From Methylotenera sp. UBA6020 (GTDB lineage Bacteria; Pseudomonadota; Gammaproteobacteria; Burkholderiales; Methylophilaceae): 16,377 nucleotides of DNA. A program made the translations under genes and the position numbers. Below the pieces are notes generated by a model, which was given only the letters and a program-made list of their open reading frames with translations, searched no databases and had not been told where the DNA came from. The stretch covers positions 1,714 to 18,090 of the forward strand of contig DIZU01000040.1 of the NCBI GenBank assembly GCA_002429455.1. Direction: 5' to 3'. Position 1 is the stretch's first letter. Every line of letters starts with the position of its first letter. This document shows, piece by piece, positions 1 to 6,659 of this stretch.

Positions 1-416
1 GGCAAAAAGCCATGAAACAAAAAGCCATTTTGAGCAATGCCACTAGCAGAAAGTGCAGCAATCACCGCACTTGCCCCAGGAATCGGCACTACTCTAATCC
101 CGGATTTACGTACAAAATCGACCACTACTGCACCTGGGTCGCTAATGCCTGGCGTGCCGGCGTCAGTCACCAAGGCGATATTTTCACCGGCCTGTAATTG
201 TGCCAATAATCTTTCAGCGGATTGATGCTCATTATGCTCATGCACGGCGATTAATTTTTTTGAAATACCAAAGTGCGACAATAAGCCTGACGTGTGGCGT
301 GTGTCTTCTGCGGCTATCGCATCCACGCTTTTAAGTATTTCCAGGGCGCGCAAGGTAATATCGCTCAAATTTCCAATCGGCGTAGCTACCACATATAATA
401 GGCCATTACTCGTCAT
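1..416 (-). CDS. rsmI: 16S rRNA 2'-O-ribose C1402 methyltransferase RsmI, N-terminal part (cut by window start)
   Basis: The reverse strand encodes the first 138 residues of RsmI and runs off the window. RsmI uses S-adenosylmethionine to methylate the 2'-O of C1402 in the decoding centre of 16S rRNA. Reading from the ATG at 416, the tetrapyrrole-methylase-like fold is clear: [16 protein letters not shown] near the N-terminus, then [18 protein letters not shown], the SAM-site motif [14 protein letters not shown], and [19 protein letters not shown] codon lies one codon upstream and an in-frame TAG at 434-432 limits any longer start; the Shine-Dalgarno sequence is weak. The gene is divergent from lpoA with only 48 bp between the two starts, the same pairing as yraL/yraM in E. 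coli. The remaining half of the protein lies outside the window. Confidence 0.95.
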   Translation of the reverse strand, partial: MTSNGLLYVVATPIGNLSDITLRALEILKSVDAIAAEDTRHTSGLLSHFGISKKLIAVHEHNEHQSAERLLAQLQAGENIALVTDAGTPGISDPGAVVVDFVRKSGIRVVPIPGASAVIAALSASGIAQNGFLFHGFL

Positions 417-464
417 CAATTGGCGTCGCTTCTAGTTAAATCTGTTAAATTAAAATAAGTCATC

Positions 465-2183
465 ATGAACCATTTGCGCCATATATTGAAGTTTTTCACA
501 CTGTACATTTTACAGGGCCATCATCGCTTGCTACAGCGCTTTCTCTTGCGATTATGCTTAATTAGCATCGGTGTAATTTCTATTAATGCAACTACGTGGG
601 CTGACAGCACAACAAATGCTGACATCAAAATAAGCGCTGAAAAGGCTTTTTTACAAGGTCAGCAGCAAGTAGAGCAAGCAAATATTGCTTTAGCAGAGCT
701 GAGCTTAACCCGCATTCCACCTTCTTCGCCCTATGCCAAATTATTAGCGGGCAATATCGCAGCCAAAAATGGAGACTTTGATCGCACATTTTTGTTGCTA
801 TTGCCGTTGCAATCGAACAACACTTTGATCAAAGCTGCGGCAGCTAGTTTACATGCAAGTTTAAGCAGTGCCTATGAAAAACAAGGTGATGCTATAAACG
901 CACTAGATCAGCTCGTGCGCAGAGAAACTTACTTAGAGAATACTGAAGCGATCAGCAGCAATCACAATAGTATTTGGCAAGTACTCTCGGGGCAATCATT
1001 AGAGAATTTAATTGCTATGCGAGGCGAAAGTACCGACACTACCACGCAAGGCTGGATTGATTTAAGTCTGGTCGCAAAAAATCAAGAAGTGGCTTCTGGC
1101 CTCAGCACTTGGGCCAACAGCTATCCAGACCATGTTGCCGGCGAGTTTGCAAAAACGCTATTTGCACAAACACTGGCACAAACGAATCTGAACCAGATTA
1201 AATCACAAGTAAGCCTGCCATCGAATGGCCGCATTGCATTAATTTTACCATTTGCCGATGAATCATTCACTGCCCAAGCCGATGCGTTTAAGCAAGGTTT
1301 GCAAGCGGCATTAACCAAACATGCCATGCTGAATGAAATTAAAGTTTACGCTAGTTCAGGCAATAAAGAGAGCCTTGCCGAACAATACATACTTGCGAAA
1401 AGTGAGGGCGCGGTCTATTTTATAGCGCCGATGTCAAATGAAGCACTTACCGAATCTAGCCCTGACGAAAACTCCGCATCACCATCAACCAGCAACACGT
1501 TATACCATGCTGGCTTATCGCGTTATGATGAAGCACAGCGGATTGCTGAATTTTCCACGAGTAACGCCATACAACGCATTGTCATTGTGGCAGTAGATAA
1601 TGAAGCCGCCAGCCAAATACTGAAAAGCTTTCAGGCCGTTTGGCAAAGCGAATTAGGCTATGAAGCAAGCGTAATCACTTTGCCTCACGACATAAAGTCA
1701 GGTGATGCCAAATTACTTGATCTAAAAACACACGTTTCTGAACAAGCACACGACATGGTGCTATTGGCAATGTCAGCCACTGAAGCGCGCGTCATCAGGC
1801 CTTATCTGGATATCAGCACGCCTACTTTGGCTTTTTCGAGCATCTATGAGGTAGCGAACGATACCACTTCCAACACCTCGCTTAACGCGGTTCGTTTTGT
1901 AGATATCCCGTTTTTGCTAGATACGGATAACGCACAATTTACCTATTACCATCAGCAAAGTGCCCACCTTAAATCAAATGACTTGTTACGCTGGTTTGCT
2001 TTAGGGGTGGATGACCTGCAACTGTTAATTGCCAGCACCACGACTGCGAGCACAGGGACGCCTGAGAGCGAGGTAATCATCAATGGCTTAACGGGTAAAC
2101 TCATGCTTGATAAAACCGGCCATATCAAGCGCCAACTCTCCATGGCGAGGTTCACTTATGATGGCGTCGTACTGGAAAAATGA
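465..2183 (+). CDS. lpoA: Penicillin-binding protein activator, LpoA/LppC family (no lipobox visible)
   Basis: This is a 572-residue exported protein of the LppC/LpoA (YraM) family, shorter than the roughly 680 residues of E. coli LpoA. LpoA activates the peptidoglycan synthase PBP1A from the outer membrane side. Residues 1-46 form a signal sequence with a hydrophobic core (LCLISIGVISINATTWA) and a likely signal peptidase I site after TWA. About residues 50-240 are an alanine-rich, TPR-like helical region. From R256 (RIALILPFADESF) the periplasmic-binding-protein-like domain typical of the family follows. The identity is supported by the flanking rsmI and yraN. Unusually, the only cysteine near the N-terminus is C31 in LRLC, which is not a lipobox, so the protein may not be lipidated. 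A TTG at codon 22 would give a more ordinary signal-peptide length, but neither start has a strong ribosome binding site. Confidence 0.85.
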   Translation: MNHLRHILKFFTLYILQGHHRLLQRFLLRLCLISIGVISINATTWADSTTNADIKISAEKAFLQGQQQVEQANIALAELSLTRIPPSSPYAKLLAGNIAAKNGDFDRTFLLLLPLQSNNTLIKAAAASLHASLSSAYEKQGDAINALDQLVRRETYLENTEAISSNHNSIWQVLSGQSLENLIAMRGESTDTTTQGWIDLSLVAKNQEVASGLSTWANSYPDHVAGEFAKTLFAQTLAQTNLNQIKSQVSLPSNGRIALILPFADESFTAQADAFKQGLQAALTKHAMLNEIKVYASSGNKESLAEQYILAKSEGAVYFIAPMSNEALTESSPDENSASPSTSNTLYHAGLSRYDEAQRIAEFSTSNAIQRIVIVAVDNEAASQILKSFQAVWQSELGYEASVITLPHDIKSGDAKLLDLKTHVSEQAHDMVLLAMSATEARVIRPYLDISTPTLAFSSIYEVANDTTSNTSLNAVRFVDIPFLLDTDNAQFTYYHQQSAHLKSNDLLRWFALGVDDLQLLIASTTTASTGTPESEVIINGLTGKLMLDKTGHIKRQLSMARFTYDGVVLEK

Positions 2184-2557
2184 AACCAAACCCGCTCCAT
2201 ACCAACAATCTTCTGCCTGAACACTTAGTGCAAGGCAATGCGGCCGAACAAATTGCTGCAACTTTTTTGCAACAAAAAGGACTCATACTGGTAGAAAAGA
2301 ACTTTCACTGTAAATATGGTGAAATTGATTTGATTATGCGCGACGCAAAAACACTGGTTTTTGTTGAAGTGCGCTTACGTAGCAATGCCAATTTTGGTGG
2401 CGCCGCGATGAGTATTAATCAGGCTAAACAACAAAAACTAACCCGTACGGCAGAACGTTATTTGCAGATTCATGGCGATTCTGCCTGCCGTTTTGATGCA
2501 ATTTTAATGCGAACAACAGATATAAACGCCGTAGAATGGATACAGAATGCTTTTTAG
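2180..2557 (+). CDS. yraN: YraN family protein (UPF0102), nuclease-like fold
   Basis: This 125-residue protein of the UPF0102/YraN family starts inside the lpoA stop codon (ATGA overlap), so it is translationally coupled to lpoA. The family signature is present: an N-terminal helix with GNAAEQIAATFL, then NFHCKYGEIDLIMRD (G47-E48-I49-D50), then TLVFVEVRLR (E63, R65). The acidic and basic residues resemble an endonuclease/Holliday-junction-resolvase-type PD-(D/E)xK core, but no activity can be claimed from sequence alone. Its role is generally unknown even though it is widely conserved beside rsmI and lpoA. Length is normal for the family. The third catalytic-type position is Arg rather than Lys, a variation I believe occurs in the family and do not treat as damage. 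Confidence 0.92.
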   Translation: MKPNPLHTNNLLPEHLVQGNAAEQIAATFLQQKGLILVEKNFHCKYGEIDLIMRDAKTLVFVEVRLRSNANFGGAAMSINQAKQQKLTRTAERYLQIHGDSACRFDAILMRTTDINAVEWIQNAF

Positions 2558-2593
2558 CCTCACAGATTATTAAGAATATTCAGCCTAGAAATC

Positions 2594-2622
2594 TTTACGC
2601 TAAAATTTCTTACACTTAAAAT
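2594..2622 (+). promoter_or_regulatory. Candidate sigma-70 promoter of dolP
   Basis: TTTACG (2594-2599) and TAAAAT (2617-2622) are separated by 17 bp in the 110-bp gap between yraN and dolP. They match the -35 at 4/6 and the -10 at 5/6 positions. The 9-mer TAAAATTTC occurs twice here (2601 and 2617). E. coli dolP is under sigma-E control; I could not find a convincing sigma-E promoter in this gap. Confidence 0.4.
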
Positions 2623-2667
2623 TTCACTGAACCTTTATACCCCAACTTTACACCAAGGACGTCTACG

Positions 2668-3261
2668 ATGAAGTTAATGACTCATTTGAACATAAAACTA
2701 GCATGCAAATTATTGACAGCTGTTGCACTAGCCACGCAAATAACGGCCTGCTTACCAGTGGTTGTAGGCGGTGCAGCGGCAGGTGGTGCAATGGCGGCTG
2801 ATAGGCGCACTACCGGCGTTTATGTTGAAGATGAAAATATCAAACTAAAAGCCTCAAAAAATATTGAAACTGCACTGGGTGAGGAAGCCCATGTCAACAT
2901 CACAAGCTTTAAAGGTAATGTTCTGCTGACAGGTGAAGTGCCCGATGAAAACGCCAAAATTAAAGCTGAAAACACCGTAAAAGCCATAGAAAGTGTACGT
3001 AACGTAACGAATGAGTTAACCGTTGGTTTTAAAACATCCATTAGCTCACGTGCAAACGACACTTATTTAACATCAAAAGTAAAAGCGCAATTCGTGTCCG
3101 AAAACCGCTTTCAAGCAAACTATGTCAAAGTCGTTACTGAAAATAGCGTCGTCTACCTACTAGGTTATGTCACACAAAAAGAAGCTGAAGATGCAGTGGA
3201 TATTGCACGTAATACCAGTGGCGTGACTAAAGTCGTCAAAGTATTTGAGTACATGCCTTAA
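2668..3261 (+). CDS. dolP: Outer-membrane BON-domain lipoprotein DolP (YraP/OsmY-like)
   Basis: This is a 197-residue lipoprotein with two BON domains. The signal peptide ends in the lipobox ITAC, giving lipidated C28; the next residues are not Asp at +2, consistent with outer-membrane sorting. A glycine/alanine-rich linker (VVVGGAAAGGAMAADRRT) follows, as in E. coli DolP. BON1 spans about residues 52-123 and contains HVNITSFKGNVLLTGEV. BON2 spans about 130-197 and contains VKVVTENSVVYLLGYV. DolP binds anionic phospholipid, localises to division sites and supports outer-membrane integrity. The start has an AAGGA Shine-Dalgarno sequence about 10 nt upstream. Position after yraN matches the E. 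coli cluster except that diaA is missing. A general OsmY-like BON lipoprotein is the alternative name, but context and domain count favour DolP. Confidence 0.88.
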   Translation: MKLMTHLNIKLACKLLTAVALATQITACLPVVVGGAAAGGAMAADRRTTGVYVEDENIKLKASKNIETALGEEAHVNITSFKGNVLLTGEVPDENAKIKAENTVKAIESVRNVTNELTVGFKTSISSRANDTYLTSKVKAQFVSENRFQANYVKVVTENSVVYLLGYVTQKEAEDAVDIARNTSGVTKVVKVFEYMP

Positions 3262-3270
3262 AGTAGTTAC

Positions 3271-3291
3271 ATGCTTCCAATAAACAAGCAT
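3271..3291 (+). terminator. Weak hairpin after dolP
   Basis: ATGCTT (3271-3276) and AAGCAT (3286-3291) form a 6-bp stem with a 9-nt loop ten bases after the dolP stop. No clear T-tract follows on the plus strand, so it would be at best a weak or processing-related 3' hairpin. Confidence 0.25.
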
Positions 3292-3322
3292 TTGAGTAGC
3301 ACAAACAATCAAGTTTGAAATG

Positions 3323-3328
3323 TATAAT
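3323..3328 (+). promoter_or_regulatory. Candidate -10 box for the DUF3579 gene
   Basis: A perfect TATAAT sits 68 bp before the preferred start of the DUF3579 gene. No good -35 hexamer is found 16-18 bp upstream. A small hairpin (GCTG-CTCG-CAGC, within 3346-3357) lies in the predicted leader. Confidence 0.35.
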
Positions 3329-3395
3329 GCACACAAATTATCAAGCTGCTCGCAGCACAATTAACGGTATAAACCAATCAATAGCAGGAAAACAG

Positions 3396-3713
3396 ATGAG
3401 TAAAGAACAAATGATAGCGCAAGAACATGGTGAGATTATTATCGAAGGTAATACACGGGCTGGTAAACCTTTTCGCCCCAGTGACTGGGTTGACCGTATG
3501 TGCAGCACCTACGCCACTTTTGGTGAAGATCGCAAACTTAAATATTCACCTTACTTAAAACCTAGAGTAGCTAATGGTATCCGTTGCTTAGCCGTGGATT
3601 TGAAACTTAAAGTAGTGAACCCGGAAGGCTATGCCCAATTGATGCACTTTGCTGACGAAAATCAGCTAAACGTGCTGGATGGCGCTGGCAATAGCATTGC
3701 TGTGCCTCACTAA
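3396..3713 (+). CDS. DUF3579 domain-containing protein
   Basis: This is a small soluble protein of 105 residues that I match to the DUF3579 family, a betaproteobacterial family of unknown function. The diagnostic core is present: IIIEGNTRAGKPFRPSDW, then TFGEDRKLKYSPYLKP, then NGIRCLAVDLKL. The chosen start (MSKEQMIAQEHG, ATG at 3396) follows AGCAGGAAAACAG, a reasonable ribosome binding site. The same frame stays open back to an ATG at 3315, but those 27 codons overlap the candidate -10 box TATAAT (3323-3328) and look like 5' untranslated leader. There is no signal peptide or membrane segment. It is preceded by dolP on the same strand and faces the tlpA-like gene convergently, so it is probably monocistronic. 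No function is proposed. Confidence 0.85.
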   Translation: MSKEQMIAQEHGEIIIEGNTRAGKPFRPSDWVDRMCSTYATFGEDRKLKYSPYLKPRVANGIRCLAVDLKLKVVNPEGYAQLMHFADENQLNVLDGAGNSIAVPH

Positions 3714-3792
3714 AAATTACGGGTGACAAGATTTATCTAAATTAACATCCAAGTTAGTGCTTAGCTTTAATTAAGATTGATCAGCTTAACTC

Positions 3793-4272
3793 TTAGTCCG
3801 GGCCAATAATTTTTTCTATATATTGCTTGGTAATTAGGCCACGCTTGATTTTTACCAGTTCACCTTGTGGATTATAAATAAAGGTAGTGGGCAGCACCTC
3901 AGCTGGCCCTATCTGCGCGGCAACGGCATCGTCACCCAGCACAATCGGATACGACATCAACATATCATCCACGTACTCTGTGACATCCTTCACACTTTTA
4001 TAATCAAACACAACACCCAGCACCATTAGATCTTTTTTCTTGCGGTGATCATACAGGTTTACTAAATCCGGCACTTCCTCCAAACAAGGTGGGCACCATG
4101 TTGCCCAATAATTGACTACCACCCACTTTCCTTTGTAATTAGATAATTGGTGTTTAATCCCCGTTGTATCTTTTAACAAAAAATTAGTGTTAGCATGAAT
4201 CTCAGCAACAGAAAATTGGCTGGCAGAAGTTAATGATAGCCCCAATAAAAGACTAAGTAGAAATTGTCGCAT
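3793..4272 (-). CDS. TlpA/ResA-like periplasmic thiol-disulfide oxidoreductase
   Basis: This is an exported thioredoxin-fold protein, about 159 residues from the preferred start. A short signal peptide (MRQFLLSLLLGLSLTSASQFSVA) is followed by an AhpC/TSA-TlpA-like domain. That domain has NYWATWCPPC carrying the redox pair C62/C65 (numbered from the upstream ATG at 4278) and the cis-proline loop EVLPTTF (P130). The WCPPC active site is typical of TlpA/ResA reductases that keep periplasmic cysteines reduced, for example during cytochrome c maturation; no specific partner is visible here. Two ATGs compete, at 4278 and 4272. The GAAGA motif is correctly spaced for 4272 but almost touches 4278, so I prefer 4272. 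No disulfide-reductase membrane partner (DsbD/CcdA) or cytochrome gene adjoins it. Confidence 0.88.
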   Translation of the reverse strand: MRQFLLSLLLGLSLTSASQFSVAEIHANTNFLLKDTTGIKHQLSNYKGKWVVVNYWATWCPPCLEEVPDLVNLYDHRKKKDLMVLGVVFDYKSVKDVTEYVDDMLMSYPIVLGDDAVAAQIGPAEVLPTTFIYNPQGELVKIKRGLITKQYIEKIIGPD

Positions 4273-4368
4273 GTGCATTCTTCAACTAAAAAAATAGATT
4301 AAATAGCGAAATGAGCAAAACTTAATACGTGGCCAGCGCTGTAAACCGCTGACTTAGCCCACATTCAG

Positions 4369-6030
4369 ATGACTGTCATTTCACTAGTGTTACCACAAAC
4401 ATTATCATACAATCATCAAACTGCTTTAATGCGACTAATAAAGTTAAAAATGGCGTTAAACCTCAACATCCCTGCTCTTAAAGACAAGCCGATTCTTATT
4501 GCAGAGACACGTCCACAGAAAATCAACCTGTCGTTGGCAAGCCTGCAAACTCAAAATCCGCTCGATATTGCATCTCACTTGCATAGTGAACTGGAAATAC
4601 TGAATCGCCAAAAAGTTTCTCCAAGTACTAGAGTTCAAGCCTTAAATACTTATCGACCAATATTGATTCAGACCGCTCAAGCGCTCGCAGAAGACTACAG
4701 CAACGCCGCGTTGCCTTTACACGATCACGATAAAGTCAAATTAGCTGTAGCTGCTGCAGAATCACTATGGCTTGAGTTGGGTTATGGCTACAAATTGGCA
4801 TTGGTTGATTTACAAAACCAACTGATTAAACTCGGCACCGATAAGAGCTCAGCGCATGCCATACAACGTGCAATGCACGCCGTGGCAGAACATGCCTTGG
4901 TATATTACCAAACGTATGTTTCACCGCCCGACCATATTTGGAGCGATTTGCATCAACTGTACTTTTGTGCGGTTCAACTTGACATTCAAAATGTAAGCAT
5001 TCAAAACGCCAATATGGCGGCAGACAGAATAGACATAGGGTCATCGGCTTGCCTCGTAACTTCAATCGAAAATATCTATAAACATGCTTTGTTGATGTCT
5101 CTTGCAGACCCGCAGCACCTAATGCAAAAAGATATCCGGCTGATTGCTGAGTACTTGGCTTATCACGTCAAGGATGCCCAGATTACTGCCGTTACGCCGC
5201 TAGAATCGTCTTCTGGGGCTTTTATCATTAGTCTAAAATCCAATGACCCGCCTGTACCCTACAGTAAACAAAAAGAAGCGCCTAACCCAGATGTAGACAT
5301 ATTGCTGCAGACCATGGACCTGGTACGCAGTATCCATCAGCATTTAAGCAATTTACAAAACCATCAGCTACCTAAAGATGGCAGCATTCCAGCTGATGCT
5401 AATCATGACGATTATATTTATTTACTGACTGATCTTATCAAGCACTGGGGGATTACCCCTAAACGCGTTTTCAACCGTACGCCAAAAAATGGCGAACTTG
5501 AATTAGTAACCGGTATTGCTGCTATTCACCATGTTTCTGATAACAAACCTATAGCCCCCAACACCACAAATGACCATGAACAGCCAGCAACTCCATCACG
5601 TTGGCAAATACTCAATATCAGCGCCACCGGCATGTCTATTCGCCGCCATCCTACCGCTGAGAAAAACATCAAAATCGGCAGCTTATTGGGCATTAAAACA
5701 AAAGATCAACTTCATTGGTCACTTGGACTGGTTCGTTGGGCAAGCTGTGGAAACAGAGAGAGGCTAGATATTGGAGTGCAACTAATCGCACCTCAAGCGC
5801 AGAGTGCCATAGCCAGTATCGTTGGTATCGACCAGAATGAAATGATATTGCTATTACCGCAAATCATCGCCGCAAAACAGGCTGCCAGCATCATTGCACC
5901 CAGGGGTACTTTTGAACCCGCACGCCAGTTAATAATTAGATATAATGGTCACTTAAAACAAGTAATGCTGACGAAACTCATAGAGCAATCGCATCACTTC
6001 GAGCATATGCAATACAGTGTGATTAGTTAA
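4369..6030 (+). CDS. Large cytoplasmic protein with C-terminal PilZ (c-di-GMP receptor) domain
   Basis: This protein has up to 553 residues. About residues 360-480 form a PilZ domain with both elements of the c-di-GMP-binding signature: R366-VFN-R370 and N416-x-S418-xx-G421. These are followed by beta-strand sequence such as LHWSLGLVRW and LDIGVQLIAP. The first 350 residues are mainly helical, with no signal peptide, transmembrane segment or recognised catalytic motif; I do not recognise this domain. The R-to-N spacing is about 50 residues, longer than usual, with a polar insert (residues about 390-410). Inference: a c-di-GMP effector with a helical output or partner-binding region. The start is uncertain. 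ATGs at 4369, 4429 and 4450 all lack a good Shine-Dalgarno sequence, and MALNLNIPALKDKP from 4450 (526 residues) looks the more natural N-terminus. It is divergent from the tlpA-like gene. Confidence 0.75.
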   Translation: MTVISLVLPQTLSYNHQTALMRLIKLKMALNLNIPALKDKPILIAETRPQKINLSLASLQTQNPLDIASHLHSELEILNRQKVSPSTRVQALNTYRPILIQTAQALAEDYSNAALPLHDHDKVKLAVAAAESLWLELGYGYKLALVDLQNQLIKLGTDKSSAHAIQRAMHAVAEHALVYYQTYVSPPDHIWSDLHQLYFCAVQLDIQNVSIQNANMAADRIDIGSSACLVTSIENIYKHALLMSLADPQHLMQKDIRLIAEYLAYHVKDAQITAVTPLESSSGAFIISLKSNDPPVPYSKQKEAPNPDVDILLQTMDLVRSIHQHLSNLQNHQLPKDGSIPADANHDDYIYLLTDLIKHWGITPKRVFNRTPKNGELELVTGIAAIHHVSDNKPIAPNTTNDHEQPATPSRWQILNISATGMSIRRHPTAEKNIKIGSLLGIKTKDQLHWSLGLVRWASCGNRERLDIGVQLIAPQAQSAIASIVGIDQNEMILLLPQIIAAKQAASIIAPRGTFEPARQLIIRYNGHLKQVMLTKLIEQSHHFEHMQYSVIS

Positions 6031-6070
6031 GACCATTTTTCATGATTAGACTTAATTAACTTAGGCTAAA

Positions 6071-6106
6071 ATCTAAAGGGCAATATCCAAAAATTCAACT
6101 TTAGAT
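6071..6106. repeat. 8-bp inverted repeat upstream of trxA
   Basis: ATCTAAAG (6071-6078) and CTTTAGAT (6099-6106) are perfect inverted copies 20 bp apart in the 166-bp gap before trxA. It could be an operator for a dimeric regulator or the base of a weak hairpin. No strong sigma-70 promoter could be assigned next to it. A second inverted pair, TTACGA/TCGTAA, lies between it and trxA at 6150-6172. Confidence 0.3.
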
Positions 6107-6196
6107 ACATCCTTAAGCATTTGACACTTCACTAAAGCGTTTTTTTTCGTTACGATACGTATTTATTCGTAAGTATTATTCAAATAGAGGTTTCCC

Positions 6197-6523
6197 ATGA
6201 GCGAGCATATCACACACCTTAGCGACGCAGGCTTTGAACAAGATGTATTACAATCGCAGCTTCCTGTCTTAGTGGATTACTGGGCGGAATGGTGCGGCCC
6301 TTGCAAAATGATTGCACCGATTTTAGATGAAATCTCTAAAGAGTATGCTGGCCGCCTTAAAGTAGCCAAACTCAACATTGACGATAATCAACTAACACCT
6401 CCTAAATACGGTATTCGCGGCATTCCCACCCTAATGCTGTTTAAGAATGGTAATGTGGAAGCAACTAAAGTCGGTGCATTGTCTAAATCACAATTAACTG
6501 CATTTATTGACAGCAACATCTAA
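6197..6523 (+). CDS. trxA: Thioredoxin 1
   Basis: This is a classical cytoplasmic thioredoxin of 108 residues, the same size class as E. coli TrxA. It has the active site WCGPC (C33, C36), the buried aspartate D27 in LVDYWAEWC, and the cis-proline P77 in [14 protein letters not shown]. It reduces protein disulfides using electrons from thioredoxin reductase and serves ribonucleotide reductase and other targets. There is no signal peptide. The start has an AGAGG ribosome binding site. It sits immediately before rho, the same gene order as in E. coli and many proteobacteria, with a 136-bp gap that serves as the rho leader. Confidence 0.97.
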   Translation: MSEHITHLSDAGFEQDVLQSQLPVLVDYWAEWCGPCKMIAPILDEISKEYAGRLKVAKLNIDDNQLTPPKYGIRGIPTLMLFKNGNVEATKVGALSKSQLTAFIDSNI

Positions 6524-6610
6524 ACGCATTACGCTGTAAGTATTGTTATAAATGCTTGGTTTAATAAATAAATCGAGCGTTTCTCCAAATAGTAATAAAA
6601 AATTTTAAGT

Positions 6611-6643
6611 CCGTAGTTTTCAATCATTCCCCACACACATCTT
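6611..6643 (+). promoter_or_regulatory. C-rich, G-poor stretch in the rho leader (possible rut-like site)
   Basis: Just before the rho start the leader is rich in C and YC dinucleotides, for example TCATTCCCCACACACATC, and almost lacks G, unlike its AT-rich surroundings. Rho binding (rut) sites have this composition, and E. coli rho is known to be autoregulated by Rho-dependent attenuation in its leader. Assignment here is by composition and position only. Confidence 0.3.
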
Positions 6644-6659
6644 GTTTTAGTGAGCCTCC

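Noticed and set aside
12..225. Two plus-strand ORFs of about 61 residues at the window start
   Set aside because: They lie antisense to the clearly conserved rsmI frame and have no family resemblance or ribosome binding site.
2625..2667. Sigma-E promoter for dolP based on TGAACCTT
   Set aside because: The expected -10 partner (TCTAA/TCAAA-like) is not found at the proper spacing; only a fragment appears right at the start codon.
3160..3360. 66-residue minus-strand ORF overlapping the dolP end
   Set aside because: It is antisense to the BON2 coding region and the intergenic hairpin, with no coding support.
3315..3395. 27-codon N-terminal extension of the DUF3579 gene
   Set aside because: It covers a likely -10 box and leader hairpin, lacks family similarity, and a better ribosome binding site precedes the internal ATG at 3396.
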